A DNA stretch of 64,000 nt from Lentisalinibacter sp964427415 (GTDB taxonomy: Bacteria > Pseudomonadota > Gammaproteobacteria > Steroidobacterales > Woeseiaceae): positions 15,067-79,066 of the forward strand of contig CAYRUH010000012.1 in NCBI GenBank assembly GCA_964427415.1. The letters run 5' to 3'. The notes beneath the pieces were generated by a model. That model did not search any database. It saw nothing but the letters and a program-made list of their open reading frames with translations, and had not been told where the DNA came from. This document shows, one piece after another, positions 28,815 to 37,310 of the stretch. The first letter of the stretch is position 1. Each line of letters opens with the position of its first letter. The translations under genes were made by a program, and so were the position numbers.

Positions 28815-30101
28815 ATGCTGAACGACGGACTGTCGCGCCGGGCCGCCATCATCGGCGGCGTGCGCATCCCCTTCGCCCGGGCCCACGGTGCCTACGCCCG
28901 CTGCTCCAACCAGGACATGATGACGGCCACGCTGCGATCGCTCGTGGAGCGCTACGAGCTCGGCGGCCAGCGTCTGGGCGACGTCTCCCTGGGCGCGGTC
29001 ATCAAGCACTCGCGGGACTACAACCTGGCCCGGGAATCGGTGCTCGGATCGGGACTGGCGCCGGAGACCCCGGCCTTCGACCTGCAGCGCGCCTGCGGCA
29101 CCAGCCTCTCCGGCTGCGTGCAGATCGCCAACAAGATCGCGCTCGGCCAGATCGAGGCGGGCATCGGCGCCGGCGTCGACACCGTGAGCGACGCGCCCAT
29201 CGTCTATCCGGACGACTACCGGCAAATCCTGCTGGAGAGCTTCCGCGGCCGCTCCCTCGGCGCGCGCCTGAAACCCTGGCTGCGGCTGCGCCCCCGGCAC
29301 TTCAAGCCCCAGCTGCCCGGCGTCGCGGAACCGCGCACCGGCCTGTCCATGGGCGAGAGTACGGAGCTGACCGCCAAGGAGTGGAAGCTCACCCGCGAGG
29401 AACAGGACGAGCTGGCACTGGCGAGTCACCAGCGGGCCCACGCCGCCTACGAGCAGGGCTTCTACGAAGACCTCGTGGTGCCGTTCCAGGGCCTCGACAG
29501 GGACAACAACATCCGTCCGGATACCAGCGTCGAGAAACTCGGCAAACTGAAACCCGTCTTCGACCGCTCCGGCAGCGGCACCATGACGGCCGGCAACAGC
29601 ACGCCGCTGACCGACGGCTCGGCCTCGGTGCTGCTGGCCTCGGAGGAGTGGGCGCGGGAACGGGACCTGCCGGTGCAGGCCTGGCTCACCCACACCCGGG
29701 TGGCGGCCGTGGACTTCGTCGACAACGAGGGTCTGTTGATGGCACCCGCCTACGCCGTCTCCGACATGCTCGCGGCGGCCGGTCTCAGCCTGCAGGACTT
29801 CGATTTCTACGAGATCCACGAAGCCTTCGCGGCACAGACGCTCTCCACGCTGAAAGCCTGGGAATCGACCGAGTTCTGCCGTGAACGGCTGGGCCGGGAC
29901 GCACCCCTGGGTTCCATCGACCGCAGCAAGCTGAACGTGGTGGGCGGCAGCATCGCCATCGGCCATCCGTTCGCGGCCACCGGGGCCCGCATCGTCGGGA
30001 CGCTGGCGAAGCTGCTCGCACGCCAGGGCTCCGGCCGTGGCCTGATCTCGGTCTGCACCGCGGGCGGTATGGGCGTGACCGCCATCCTCGAAGCCGCCTG
30101 A
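28815..30101 (+). CDS. Acetyl-CoA C-acyltransferase (thiolase, FadI-like)
   Basis: Thiolase that cleaves 3-ketoacyl-CoA or condenses acetyl-CoA. The 428 aa length matches the FadI-type branch, which is longer than the roughly 390 aa PhaA/FadA type. Visible are nucleophile Cys94 in LQRACGTSLSG, the extended loop domain (GARLKPWLRLRPRHFK), NSTPLTDGSASVLL, HEAFAAQ, GHPFAATGARIVG with the catalytic His, and the second Cys in SVCTAGGMG. A GGAGGAAA ribosome site precedes the ATG. No fadJ partner is adjacent, so the pathway (beta-oxidation or acetoacetyl-CoA metabolism) cannot be fixed. Confidence 0.9.
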   Translation: MLNDGLSRRAAIIGGVRIPFARAHGAYARCSNQDMMTATLRSLVERYELGGQRLGDVSLGAVIKHSRDYNLARESVLGSGLAPETPAFDLQRACGTSLSGCVQIANKIALGQIEAGIGAGVDTVSDAPIVYPDDYRQILLESFRGRSLGARLKPWLRLRPRHFKPQLPGVAEPRTGLSMGESTELTAKEWKLTREEQDELALASHQRAHAAYEQGFYEDLVVPFQGLDRDNNIRPDTSVEKLGKLKPVFDRSGSGTMTAGNSTPLTDGSASVLLASEEWARERDLPVQAWLTHTRVAAVDFVDNEGLLMAPAYAVSDMLAAAGLSLQDFDFYEIHEAFAAQTLSTLKAWESTEFCRERLGRDAPLGSIDRSKLNVVGGSIAIGHPFAATGARIVGTLAKLLARQGSGRGLISVCTAGGMGVTAILEAA

Positions 30102-30132
30102 GCCGCATCGGCCGGGCCCTGCGGCGCCCGTC

Positions 30133-30141
30133 TGCTATAGT
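30133..30141 (+). promoter_or_regulatory. Extended -10 promoter candidate for the AGCS symporter
   Basis: TGC-TATAGT (hexamer 30136-30141, 5 of 6 matches with the TG extension) lies 124 bp before the symporter start. The implied leader of about 115 nt is GC-rich and can fold (for example around GGCGGCGCC/GTGGCGCC), but it does not match a glycine riboswitch that I can recognise. Confidence 0.5.
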
Positions 30142-30264
30142 CGGGCGCCTGTTGCGCACCTGTGCGGAGGATTGCACGACAGGCGGCGCCGCGTGGCGCC
30201 CTCGGGGGAGCGGCCGGCCGTATCTGGCCCGCCCGCAGCTGACTCGGACCAGGAGAGAGAATAC

Positions 30265-31995
30265 ATGGGCGGCTTCACCGATCTGTTGAGTACGCTGAAC
30301 GGCATCCTGTGGCACGACACGACCCTGTTCGCGCTGCTCGGCACCGGCATCCTGTTCACGATCTGGAGCGGCTTCTCCCAGTATCGTGCGCTGACCCACG
30401 GCACCGCCGTGGTGCGTGGCGCGTGGGACGATCCGAACGACCCCGGCGCCATCAACCACTTCCAGGCACTGTCCGCCGCCCTGTCGGCCACGGTCGGCCT
30501 GGGCAACATCGGCGGCGTCGCGCTGGCCATCAGCCTGGGCGGACCGGGCGCAGTGTTCTGGATGTGGGTGGTCGGTTTCTTCGGCATGGCCATCAAGCTC
30601 ACCGAAGTGACTCTGTCCCTGCTCTACCGCAATACGGACGACGAGGACAATCCCCACGGCGGGCCGATGTGGGTGGCCAGCAAGGGCATTGCGCTCATGA
30701 ACCCGAAGCTCGCCTGGCTCGGCGGCACCATCGGCACGATCTACTGCGTGACGCTGCTGATCTCCACCGCTACCGGCGGCAACATGTTCCAGGCCTTCAA
30801 CGTGGGCCTGATCACCTACGAGTATTTCGGCGTACCGAGCTGGATCACCGGCGTGATCCTGGCCGTCATCGTCGCGCTGGTGATCATCGGCGGCATCAAG
30901 CGCATCGGCCGGGTGGCGGGGCTGCTGGTGCCGTTCATGGTTGTGCTCTATCTCCTCTGCGGCATCTACGTGCTGGTGGTGAATGCCGGAGAGATTCCGG
31001 CCATGTTCAGCCTCATCGTCAAGTCCGCCTTCGCGCCCACCGAGGCCAGCGGCGCGTTCATCGGCGGCACGGCGGGTGCGGCGTTCCTGTTCGGCATGAA
31101 ACGCGCATTGTTCTCGAACGAGGCCGGCCAGGGCTCCTCGCCCATCGCCCACTCGGCCGCCAAGACCGACGAGCCGGTGCGCGAGGGCATCGTCGCGGGG
31201 CTGGAGCCGTTCATCGACACCATCGTCGTGTGCACGTTCACGGCGCTCATCATCCTCTCCACCGGCGTCTGGAACCGGGCTCCCGACGTCACGTGGGAGA
31301 CCCCGCTGGAGGTCACGCGGGCAGGCAACGTATGGAAGTTCGAGAGCCGGCAGCCGCCGGTCGACGACTTCACGCCGGGCGATGCGGTCACGATGGTGGT
31401 GATCGCCGACGAGAACCCGAAGACCGGCTTCGACCGCCACGAGATCACAGGCATCGTCGTGGAACGGGGCGGCGTGCCGGTGATCGACTGGAACCCCTAC
31501 GCGGGTGCGACGAAACCCGATATCCTCGACAACGGTTTCCACCAGGTGTTCATGGCGGCGGTACTCACCGGCAAGGCCTTCGACCAGGTGCAGCCCGGCC
31601 TCGGCAAGTGGCTGGTCAGCCTGGCCGCCTGGCTGTTCGCCATCTCCACCATGATCTCCTGGAGCTACTACGGCGAGCAGGCCATGGTCTATCTCGCCGG
31701 CGAGAAGAGCGTGCTGGCCTACAAGGTGGTGTTCTGCGCGCTGATCATCGTGGCCACGCTCGGCATCATCAAGACCGACGCCCAGCTCGACAACCTGACC
31801 GGCGTGGGCACCGGGGTCATGCTGGTGGCGAACCTGCCCATCATGTGGATATTCGGCCGCCAGGCCATGCGCGCCTACCACGACTACGTCGAACGGATGA
31901 AGGCGGGACTCATGGGGCCGGACCACCCGACGCCCACCATCGAGGACCTGATCAGCGGCCGTGACGTGGCGCGGAAAAACCGGAACCAGGACTAA
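30265..31995 (+). CDS. Alanine/glycine:cation symporter (AGCS family)
   Basis: Sodium-coupled importer of alanine or glycine in the inner membrane. ATG 30265 follows AGGAGAGAG; 576 aa. The AGCS core is clear: FSQYRALTHG, SATVGLGNIGGVALAISLGGPGAVFWMW, ATGGNMFQA, the family signature RALFSNEAGQGSSPIAHSAA, and the late helix SYYGEQAMVYLAG. The protein is about 100 residues longer than typical members because of a hydrophilic insert between STGVWNR and NGFHQVFMAA (about 333-425), rich in beta-strand-like sequence (DAVTMVVIADENPKTGF). It is convergent with, and overlaps by 4 bp, the epoxide hydrolase. Confidence 0.92.
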   Translation: MGGFTDLLSTLNGILWHDTTLFALLGTGILFTIWSGFSQYRALTHGTAVVRGAWDDPNDPGAINHFQALSAALSATVGLGNIGGVALAISLGGPGAVFWMWVVGFFGMAIKLTEVTLSLLYRNTDDEDNPHGGPMWVASKGIALMNPKLAWLGGTIGTIYCVTLLISTATGGNMFQAFNVGLITYEYFGVPSWITGVILAVIVALVIIGGIKRIGRVAGLLVPFMVVLYLLCGIYVLVVNAGEIPAMFSLIVKSAFAPTEASGAFIGGTAGAAFLFGMKRALFSNEAGQGSSPIAHSAAKTDEPVREGIVAGLEPFIDTIVVCTFTALIILSTGVWNRAPDVTWETPLEVTRAGNVWKFESRQPPVDDFTPGDAVTMVVIADENPKTGFDRHEITGIVVERGGVPVIDWNPYAGATKPDILDNGFHQVFMAAVLTGKAFDQVQPGLGKWLVSLAAWLFAISTMISWSYYGEQAMVYLAGEKSVLAYKVVFCALIIVATLGIIKTDAQLDNLTGVGTGVMLVANLPIMWIFGRQAMRAYHDYVERMKAGLMGPDHPTPTIEDLISGRDVARKNRNQD

Positions 31996-33122
31996 CGCAG
32001 GTCGCGGAAGAAGGCGCGGATGTCGGCCACCAGGTCGTCGGGGCGCTCCAGGGCAGCGAAGTGGCCGCCCGCCGGATACTCCGTCCAGCGCCTGATGTTG
32101 TAGTGCTGCTGCGCCCAGCTTCGCGGCGGTGAGAAGATCTCCTTCGGGAAGACCGCGACACCGGTGGGCGTGGCCAGGTACTCCGTCGGCGGGCCGAACA
32201 GGCCGGCGCGCATGGACTCGTAGTACAGGCGGATGGAGGAGGTGATGGAGTCGGTCACCCAGTAGGCGGTGATGCCGGTGAGCAGCACGTCGCGGGAGAA
32301 TACGCTCTCCACGTCGCCGCCGCAGTCGGACCACTCCCGGTATTTCTCCACGATCCAGGCCGCGAGCCCCGCCGGCGAGTCGTTCAGCGCCACGCCGAGG
32401 GTCTGCGGTCGGGTGCCCTGGATCTGAGCGTAGCCCATCCCCGTGCGCTGGTGGGCACGGCCGCGTTTCAGCACGGCGCGATCCTCCGCCGTGGGCTCCC
32501 GGTCACGGGGCGGCGCGGCCGGCACCATGTTCAGGTGCACGCCGCAGACCCGGTGCGGATCAGCGAGCGCCATCCAGGGCGAGATCAGCGAGCCCCAGTC
32601 GCCGCCCTGCACGCCGTAGCGCTCGTAACCGAGCTTGCGCATGAGCGCGGTTTCGGCCTCGGCGATGCGGCGCACGTGCCAGCCCGGCTCCGCCGGCGCT
32701 TCCGACCAGCCGTAACCCGGTATCGAAGGACAGATCACGTGGAAGGCGTCGGCCGCCTCACCGCCGTGTGCCTCCGGCCGGGTCAGCGGCCCGATGATGC
32801 GATGGAACAGCCAGACCGTGTCCGGCCAGCCGTGGGTGAGCACCAGCGGCAGGGCGTCTTCATGGGGAGACCGCTGGTGGATGCAGTGCATCGCGAGGCC
32901 GTCCACGTCGACCAGCTGCTGATCGAAGCCGTTCAGCAGCGCCTCGCCGGCACGCCAGTCGTAGTCGTCGCGCCAGTACTCGCACAGGGCCCGCAGGTAG
33001 TCCGTGTCGGTGCCGTAGTCCCACCCGCTGCCCGGAATCATGGCCGGCCAGCGGGTGCGGCCGAGCCGTTCGCCGAGGTCGTCCAGGACCTCGTCCGCGA
33101 CGCGGATGCGGAATGCCTCCAT
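31992..33122 (-). CDS. Epoxide hydrolase family protein, alpha/beta hydrolase
   Basis: A 376 aa hydrolase with the N-terminal EHN domain (MEAFRIRVADEVLDDL through GEALLNGFDQ) followed by the alpha/beta hydrolase core. Visible catalytic features are the oxyanion motif HGWPDTVW, the nucleophile Asp in GVQGGDWGSLI, and the His in PAGGHFAALERPDDL near the C-terminus, with tyrosines in the lid. This set fits microsomal-type epoxide hydrolases that open xenobiotic or lipid epoxides to diols; the substrate is unknown. ATG 33122 follows a GGCGAGG. The gap-interrupted gene upstream on the same strand ends 19 bp before it. Confidence 0.9.
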   Translation of the reverse strand: MEAFRIRVADEVLDDLGERLGRTRWPAMIPGSGWDYGTDTDYLRALCEYWRDDYDWRAGEALLNGFDQQLVDVDGLAMHCIHQRSPHEDALPLVLTHGWPDTVWLFHRIIGPLTRPEAHGGEAADAFHVICPSIPGYGWSEAPAEPGWHVRRIAEAETALMRKLGYERYGVQGGDWGSLISPWMALADPHRVCGVHLNMVPAAPPRDREPTAEDRAVLKRGRAHQRTGMGYAQIQGTRPQTLGVALNDSPAGLAAWIVEKYREWSDCGGDVESVFSRDVLLTGITAYWVTDSITSSIRLYYESMRAGLFGPPTEYLATPTGVAVFPKEIFSPPRSWAQQHYNIRRWTEYPAGGHFAALERPDDLVADIRAFFRDLR

Positions 33123-33141
33123 TACGCCTCGCCGGCTCTGT

Positions 33142-33351
33142 CTACCAGTGTCCGGTGCCGGGCTCGCCCTTGAACGGCCCGACGATGTCCGGTGTGATCC
33201 AGCCGCCGTAGAAGCCGCCGGTCTGCGCCGNNNNNNNNNNNNNNNNNNNNNNNNNNNNNNNNNNNNNNNNNNNNNNNNNNNNNNNNNNNNNNNNNNNNNN
33301 NNNNNNNNNNNNNNNNNNNNNNNNNNNNNNCCGCGGCCGGTATGGCTCCAT
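33142..33351 (-). CDS. Hypothetical protein interrupted by the assembly gap
   Basis: Two ends of what may be one minus-strand gene on either side of the N run. It begins at 33351 with MEPYRPR, 3 bp after the stop of the small gene before it. After the gap it ends with a clear C-terminus containing GGFYGGWITPDIVGPFKGEP and a terminal tryptophan, stop at 33142. The glycine/aromatic-rich C-terminus looks like a conserved protein end, but I cannot name the family. As the true gap length is unknown, continuity and reading frame across it are assumptions; two separate genes are possible. Confidence 0.4.
   Translation of the reverse strand: MEPYRPRXXXXXXXXXXXXXXXXXXXXXXXXXXXXXXXXXXAQTGGFYGGWITPDIVGPFKGEPGTGHW
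33231..33330. other. Assembly gap of 100 N
   Basis: Exactly 100 undetermined bases, the conventional length for a scaffold join of unknown size. Real sequence, perhaps much longer or shorter, is missing here, so gene content and distances across 33231-33330 should not be trusted. Confidence 0.99.
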
Positions 33352-33354
33352 TGC

Positions 33355-33525
33355 TCACGGGCGCGGCGGATCGTCTTCGGGATTTTTCGCATCGGTTTCT
33401 CCGTCGGTGTCTTCGCGCAGGCGGGCGACGACCCGCTCGATGGTGCTCCGCGCGGGTCCCGGCAACCTGCCTTCCTCGTATTCGCGCTTCAGGTAGTCCT
33501 CGATGCGGGCCACGACCACGTCCAT
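33355..33525 (-). CDS. Small hypothetical protein (56 aa)
   Basis: ATG 33525 is preceded by GGGGGAGG, a strong ribosome site. The product, beginning MDVVVARIEDYLKREYEEGR, is mostly charged helix with a proline-aspartate-rich tail (PEDDPPRP) and no signal peptide or cysteine. I do not recognise the family. Its stop lies just before the truncated gene at the gap, suggesting a short minus-strand operon leading to the epoxide hydrolase. The hemH start is 134 bp away on the other strand. Confidence 0.5.
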   Translation of the reverse strand: MDVVVARIEDYLKREYEEGRLPGPARSTIERVVARLREDTDGETDAKNPEDDPPRP

Positions 33526-33658
33526 CCCGGCCTCCCCCGGCGAAACGGCAGTAACCGGGCCGACTATAGCCTCCCGCACCCGGGCTTGGTACTTTAGCCG
33601 GCCCCGCGCCCGTTCGCCGGGCGTCCGCGCGCAGTTCGAGAGTAATCAGCCAGCCATC

Positions 33659-34759
33659 ATGCCGAAGTACCAGGGCGAGACCGGATTCCGCCACGCCGCA
33701 CCCGACGCGCTCGGCGTGCTGCTCGTCAACCTGGGCACGCCCGGCGAGCCGAGCACCTCCGCCGTGCGTCGTTACCTCGCCGAGTTCCTGGGCGATGCCC
33801 GGGTGGTGGAGGCGCCGCGGCTGTTCTGGTGGCTGGTACTGAATCTGGTGATCCTGAGAATCCGGCCGGCACGCTCCGCCGAAGCCTACGAGAAGATCTG
33901 GACCGAGGCGGGCTCGCCGCTGCTGCTGAACAGCGAACTCATCGCGAAGGGCCTGGCCGAGAAGCTGTCCCGGCGCATCGACGGCGAGCTGGCCGTCGAG
34001 CTGGCGATGTCCTACGGCGCCCCGGGTATCCCGGAGGCCCTGGAGCGGCTACGCGAGAAGAACGTGCGCCGGCTGGTGGTGCTGCCGCTGTATCCCCAGT
34101 ACTCGGGCACTACCACCGCCACCGTATTCGACCGCGTCACGCGGGTGCTGCAGAACCGCCGCTGGATACCCGAGTTCCGCTTCATCAACCAGTATCACGA
34201 CGAGCCGGCCTACATACAGGCGCTGGCTCGGTCCATCCGCGAGCACCGTGAGGAGCACGGCGCCGGCAAGCGGCTGCTGTTCTCCTTCCACGGCATCCCC
34301 CAGCGTTATTTCCTGAGTGGCGACCCCTATCACTGCCAGTCCCAGAAGACCGCTCGGCTGGTGGCCGAGGAACTCGGGCTCGGACCGGACGAGTGGCTGC
34401 TGAGCTTCCAGTCCCGCGTGGGTCGCGAGGAGTGGCTCAGGCCCTATACCGACGAGACCCTGCAGGCCTGGGGCGAGGAGCGGCTCGAGAGCGTGGACGT
34501 CGTCTGCCCCGGCTTTTCGGCGGACTGCCTGGAGACGCTGGAGGAGATCGCCATGCAGAACCGGGAGCTGTTCGAGGAGGCCGGCGGCGGCAGGCTCTCC
34601 TACATCCCCTGCCTGAACGCCCGGGACGACCATATCGAATGCCTGAGCGACCTCGTCTACCGCCACGCCTCCGGCTGGCCGGAGACCGAGAGCGAGCTCG
34701 ACGCCCGCGACCCGCTGAAGAGCAGCGAACTGGCCCGGGCGATGGGGGCCGAGAACTGA
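33659..34759 (+). CDS. hemH: Ferrochelatase
   Basis: Inserts ferrous iron into protoporphyrin IX, the last step of heme synthesis. The 366 aa product starts with MPKYQGETGF and the diagnostic GVLLVNLGTPGEPS. The catalytic His is in LLFSFHGIPQRYF, and the conserved Glu lies in the segment CPGFSADCLETLEEI. KTARLVAEELGL and SFQSRVGREEWL are the metal-path and porphyrin-cleft motifs. No cysteine cluster for a 2Fe-2S centre is seen. The ribosome site is weak. hemF of the same pathway is 25 kb away. Confidence 0.96.
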   Translation: MPKYQGETGFRHAAPDALGVLLVNLGTPGEPSTSAVRRYLAEFLGDARVVEAPRLFWWLVLNLVILRIRPARSAEAYEKIWTEAGSPLLLNSELIAKGLAEKLSRRIDGELAVELAMSYGAPGIPEALERLREKNVRRLVVLPLYPQYSGTTTATVFDRVTRVLQNRRWIPEFRFINQYHDEPAYIQALARSIREHREEHGAGKRLLFSFHGIPQRYFLSGDPYHCQSQKTARLVAEELGLGPDEWLLSFQSRVGREEWLRPYTDETLQAWGEERLESVDVVCPGFSADCLETLEEIAMQNRELFEEAGGGRLSYIPCLNARDDHIECLSDLVYRHASGWPETESELDARDPLKSSELARAMGAEN

Positions 34760-34761
34760 GG

Positions 34762-35481
34762 GTGGCCGGGCGCTTCCTGGAGCTCGGCCTGGCTGCGCCG
34801 GACATCCTGGAGTCGCTGCATTTCTATCGCACGCTGGGGTTCACGGAACTGGCCGCCGGCGAGGTCTGGCCGCACAAATATGCGGTGGTGACCGACGGCA
34901 CCATGTTCATCGGGCTGCACGACGGCCCGGTCACGAGCCCGGTCGTCACCCTCGTGCAGCCGTCCCTGCGCCGGCACGTGCTCACGCTGCAGGACGCGGG
35001 GACGGAGTTCGAGGAGACGCGGCTCGGCGAGGACGAGTTCAACCGGGCCATCCTGCGCGATCCGGACGCCACGGCCGTCATGCTGGTGGAGGCACGCACC
35101 TATTCCCCGGCACCGGAGACACCTGCGCCCTCACTGTTGGGCGAGTGCCTGGAACTCGCGCTGCCCGTGCGCGACGCCCTCGCCTCGGCCCACTTCTGGG
35201 CGCCGCTGGCGCCCCGGCTCGCAGCGCACCGGGAGGACCCGGAGCCCCGTTTCCGGCTCGCCGTGGACGGCCTGGTGCTGGGGCTGGGCGCGCGGCCTGC
35301 GCTAGCCCGTCCGCTGCTCGTCTACCGGGTCGCCGATGCCGCGTCGCTGCAGGCGGCGCTGGACCGGCTGGGCGTCCACGCCGGCGCGGCCCCGGACCTG
35401 CCCGGCGAGAGCTGGGGCACGATCCGGGCGCCGGAAGGCACCGACATCGCACTGCTGAAGGCCGACTACTGGCCCGGTTGA
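34762..35481 (+). CDS. VOC superfamily protein (two-half glyoxalase-like)
   Basis: A 239 aa protein starting at GTG 34762, 3 bp after the hemH stop, and so very probably co-transcribed with it. The N-terminal module (about 1-112: FLELGLAAPDILESLHFYRTLGF, HKYAVVTDGTMFIGLH, ILRDPDATAVMLVEA) is a vicinal-oxygen-chelate fold. The C-terminal half (LLGECLELALPVRDALASAHFW ... GTIRAPEGTDIALLKADYW) is a second, degenerate copy. A metal-binding set cannot be assigned with confidence, so it may be a ligand-binding rather than an enzymatic member. Confidence 0.75.
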   Translation: MAGRFLELGLAAPDILESLHFYRTLGFTELAAGEVWPHKYAVVTDGTMFIGLHDGPVTSPVVTLVQPSLRRHVLTLQDAGTEFEETRLGEDEFNRAILRDPDATAVMLVEARTYSPAPETPAPSLLGECLELALPVRDALASAHFWAPLAPRLAAHREDPEPRFRLAVDGLVLGLGARPALARPLLVYRVADAASLQAALDRLGVHAGAAPDLPGESWGTIRAPEGTDIALLKADYWPG

Positions 35482-35527
35482 ACCGGCGCCGAAGCGGGTC
35501 GGAACGGCTCAGCCCGACGCGGCCCGC

Positions 35528-36397
35528 TCAGGCGGTGAGCAGACGGCGGAGCAGCGAGCGGGCCTGGGAGAGATAGCCGCCGCCGAACAGGTTGAGATGA
35601 TTCAGCAGGTGGTAGAGCTGGTAGAGATCCCGGCGCACCGCGTAACCGCCGTCGAGGGGCCAGGCCTCGCCGTAGGCCGCGTGGAATTCGCGCCCGAAAC
35701 CGCCGAACAGCTCGGTCATGGCGATGTCCGTCTCCCGATCGCCGTAGTAGACCGCGGGGTCGTAGACGACCGGATCGCCATCGACCGCGGCGAAGTTGCC
35801 ACCCCAGAGATCGCCGTGCAGCAATGACGGTGCCGGCGTGTAGTCGGTGAAGAAAATTGCCATTCTCTCCAGCAGCGCCTCGCCGTCTGCGCCGAGGTGG
35901 CGGCCGTAGCCGTTGCGCCCGGCCAGCGCCAGCTGGAAGCCGATGCGCTTCTCCGCGAGGAAGCGCACCCAGTCGTCGTCGCGGCCGTTCGGCTGGGGCG
36001 TGGAGCCGATGGTGTTGTCGCGGTGCCAGCCATACCGTTGCGCGGTGTGGCTATGCAGTGTCGCCAGCGCCGTCCCCAGCCGCCATCGGCAGTCGCCATC
36101 GGCCTGGCCGAGTTCGAGATACTCCAGCAGCAGCCAGGCGCGTCCTGCGTCGACGCCCAGACCGTGGACCCGGGGCACGCGCACGGCGGCCGCCGCAGCC
36201 AGCTCGGCCAGACCCTCCGCCTCGGCGGCGAACATCTCGTAGCCGTCGGCCCGATTGGTCTTCAGGAACAGCGGGCCGGCTTCGCTGTCCACCCGGGCCG
36301 CCGCATTGATGCTGCCGCCGCCCACCGGGCGCAGGCTGGCGGCATCGATGCGGATGCCGCACGCGGCGCCGATGGCGTCGGCGAGCGCCCCCGACAC
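35528..36397 (-). CDS. Fructosamine/ketosamine-3-kinase family protein
   Basis: Predicted deglycation kinase that phosphorylates fructosamine or ribulosamine adducts on proteins so that they decompose. The 289 aa length is normal for bacterial YniA-type members. Visible are the opening LRPVGGGSINAAARV, the ATP-lysine in GPLFLKTNR, the catalytic-loop LLHGDLWGGNFAAV, and DPAVYYGDRETDIAMTELFGGF, a family signature. It starts 3 bp after the exonuclease stop (same strand, exonuclease upstream), so they are likely co-transcribed. Confidence 0.9.
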   Translation of the reverse strand: MSGALADAIGAACGIRIDAASLRPVGGGSINAAARVDSEAGPLFLKTNRADGYEMFAAEAEGLAELAAAAAVRVPRVHGLGVDAGRAWLLLEYLELGQADGDCRWRLGTALATLHSHTAQRYGWHRDNTIGSTPQPNGRDDDWVRFLAEKRIGFQLALAGRNGYGRHLGADGEALLERMAIFFTDYTPAPSLLHGDLWGGNFAAVDGDPVVYDPAVYYGDRETDIAMTELFGGFGREFHAAYGEAWPLDGGYAVRRDLYQLYHLLNHLNLFGGGYLSQARSLLRRLLTA

Positions 36398-36400
36398 GGC

Positions 36401-37294
36401 TCAGACGGCGGCGTTTATCGAGGCGATGCGCTCGCACTGGCGCCGGAGCGCCGTGCCAAATCCCGCCTCGTCGCAGACCCCGTGCAGCGCGTCCATGTCA
36501 GGTGTGCGCCGGCGCGCCTCGGCCGAGCGGAACTCCAGCGGCGCATCGCAGGCGATCGCCGTGAGCTGGCGCGCCAGCAGCGCCGCCGCGCGGTGCTGCT
36601 CCAGCCGGGCGCCCAGCTTCGCGGCGCCGCGCACCGGCACGTCGCACACCCGGTCCAGGTTGGCGTAGATCACGTCGAGGCTACCGAAATGACCGAGTAG
36701 CGCCGCCGCCGTCTTCTTGCCCACGCCGGGCACGCCGGGGATGTTGTCCACGGCGTCGCCCGCAAGCGCCAGGAAGTCCGCGATCTGTTCCGGCCACACG
36801 CCATACGCTTCCGGTATCTGCTCGTAACCGAGCCGGCGGCGGCCGGCGTAGTCCCACAGGATGTCCTTCAACGACAGGAGCTGGGCCAGGTCCTTGTCCC
36901 GGCTGACGATGGTCGCCGGCAGCCCGCGGGCGCGGCCGTCGACGACCAGCGCGCCGATCAGGTCGTCGGCCTCGTAGAGGGGACTCGCGCACTCGGCGAG
37001 ACCGAGCGCCCGCGTGAAGGCACGGCAGCGGCGGAACTGGCGCTCGAGTTCCGGCGGCGCCGGATCCCGATTGGCCTTGTAGGCGGGATAAATCTCGTTC
37101 CTGAAGGAACTGGCGAGACTCTCGTCGAAGGCCACGGCGATGTACTCCGGCCGCACTTCCTCGACAAAGTCCGCCAGGAAGCGGGCGAAGCCGAACAGCG
37201 CGTTCACGGGATTGCCGTCGCCGTCGACCATGTCGTCGGGCAGCGAGAACCAGGCGCGGAAGACGTAGACGCTGGCGTCGATCAGATAGAGCAC
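36401..37294 (-). CDS. Stand-alone 5'-3' exonuclease/flap nuclease (PolA N-domain homologue)
   Basis: A 297 aa FEN-family nuclease like the N-terminal domain of DNA polymerase I, without a polymerase domain. The metal-binding acidic residues sit in LYLIDASVYVFRAWF, AVAFDES, YEADDLIG, VSRDKDLAQL and GDAVDNIPG, and GVPGVGKKTAAALLGHFGS is the helix-3-turn-helix DNA clamp. The DNA-threading arch region (SSFRNEIYPAYKANRDPAP) is intact. It lies 16 bp downstream of the HNH gene on the same strand. The role would be Okazaki-fragment or repair flap processing, like Xni/ExoIX, but with a fuller acidic set than Xni. Confidence 0.88.
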   Translation of the reverse strand: MLYLIDASVYVFRAWFSLPDDMVDGDGNPVNALFGFARFLADFVEEVRPEYIAVAFDESLASSFRNEIYPAYKANRDPAPPELERQFRRCRAFTRALGLAECASPLYEADDLIGALVVDGRARGLPATIVSRDKDLAQLLSLKDILWDYAGRRRLGYEQIPEAYGVWPEQIADFLALAGDAVDNIPGVPGVGKKTAAALLGHFGSLDVIYANLDRVCDVPVRGAAKLGARLEQHRAAALLARQLTAIACDAPLEFRSAEARRRTPDMDALHGVCDEAGFGTALRRQCERIASINAAV

Positions 37295-37310
37295 GTGCCT
37301 GCCGGTGCCC

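Noticed and set aside
30102..30264. Glycine riboswitch in front of the AGCS symporter
   Set aside because: The leader is structured and the gene is a common riboswitch target, but I could not find the conserved core sequences of a glycine aptamer.
36401..37294. Truncated polA
   Set aside because: The nuclease domain is complete with its own start and stop, and the next gene overlaps no polymerase remnant; stand-alone FEN-type nucleases are common.
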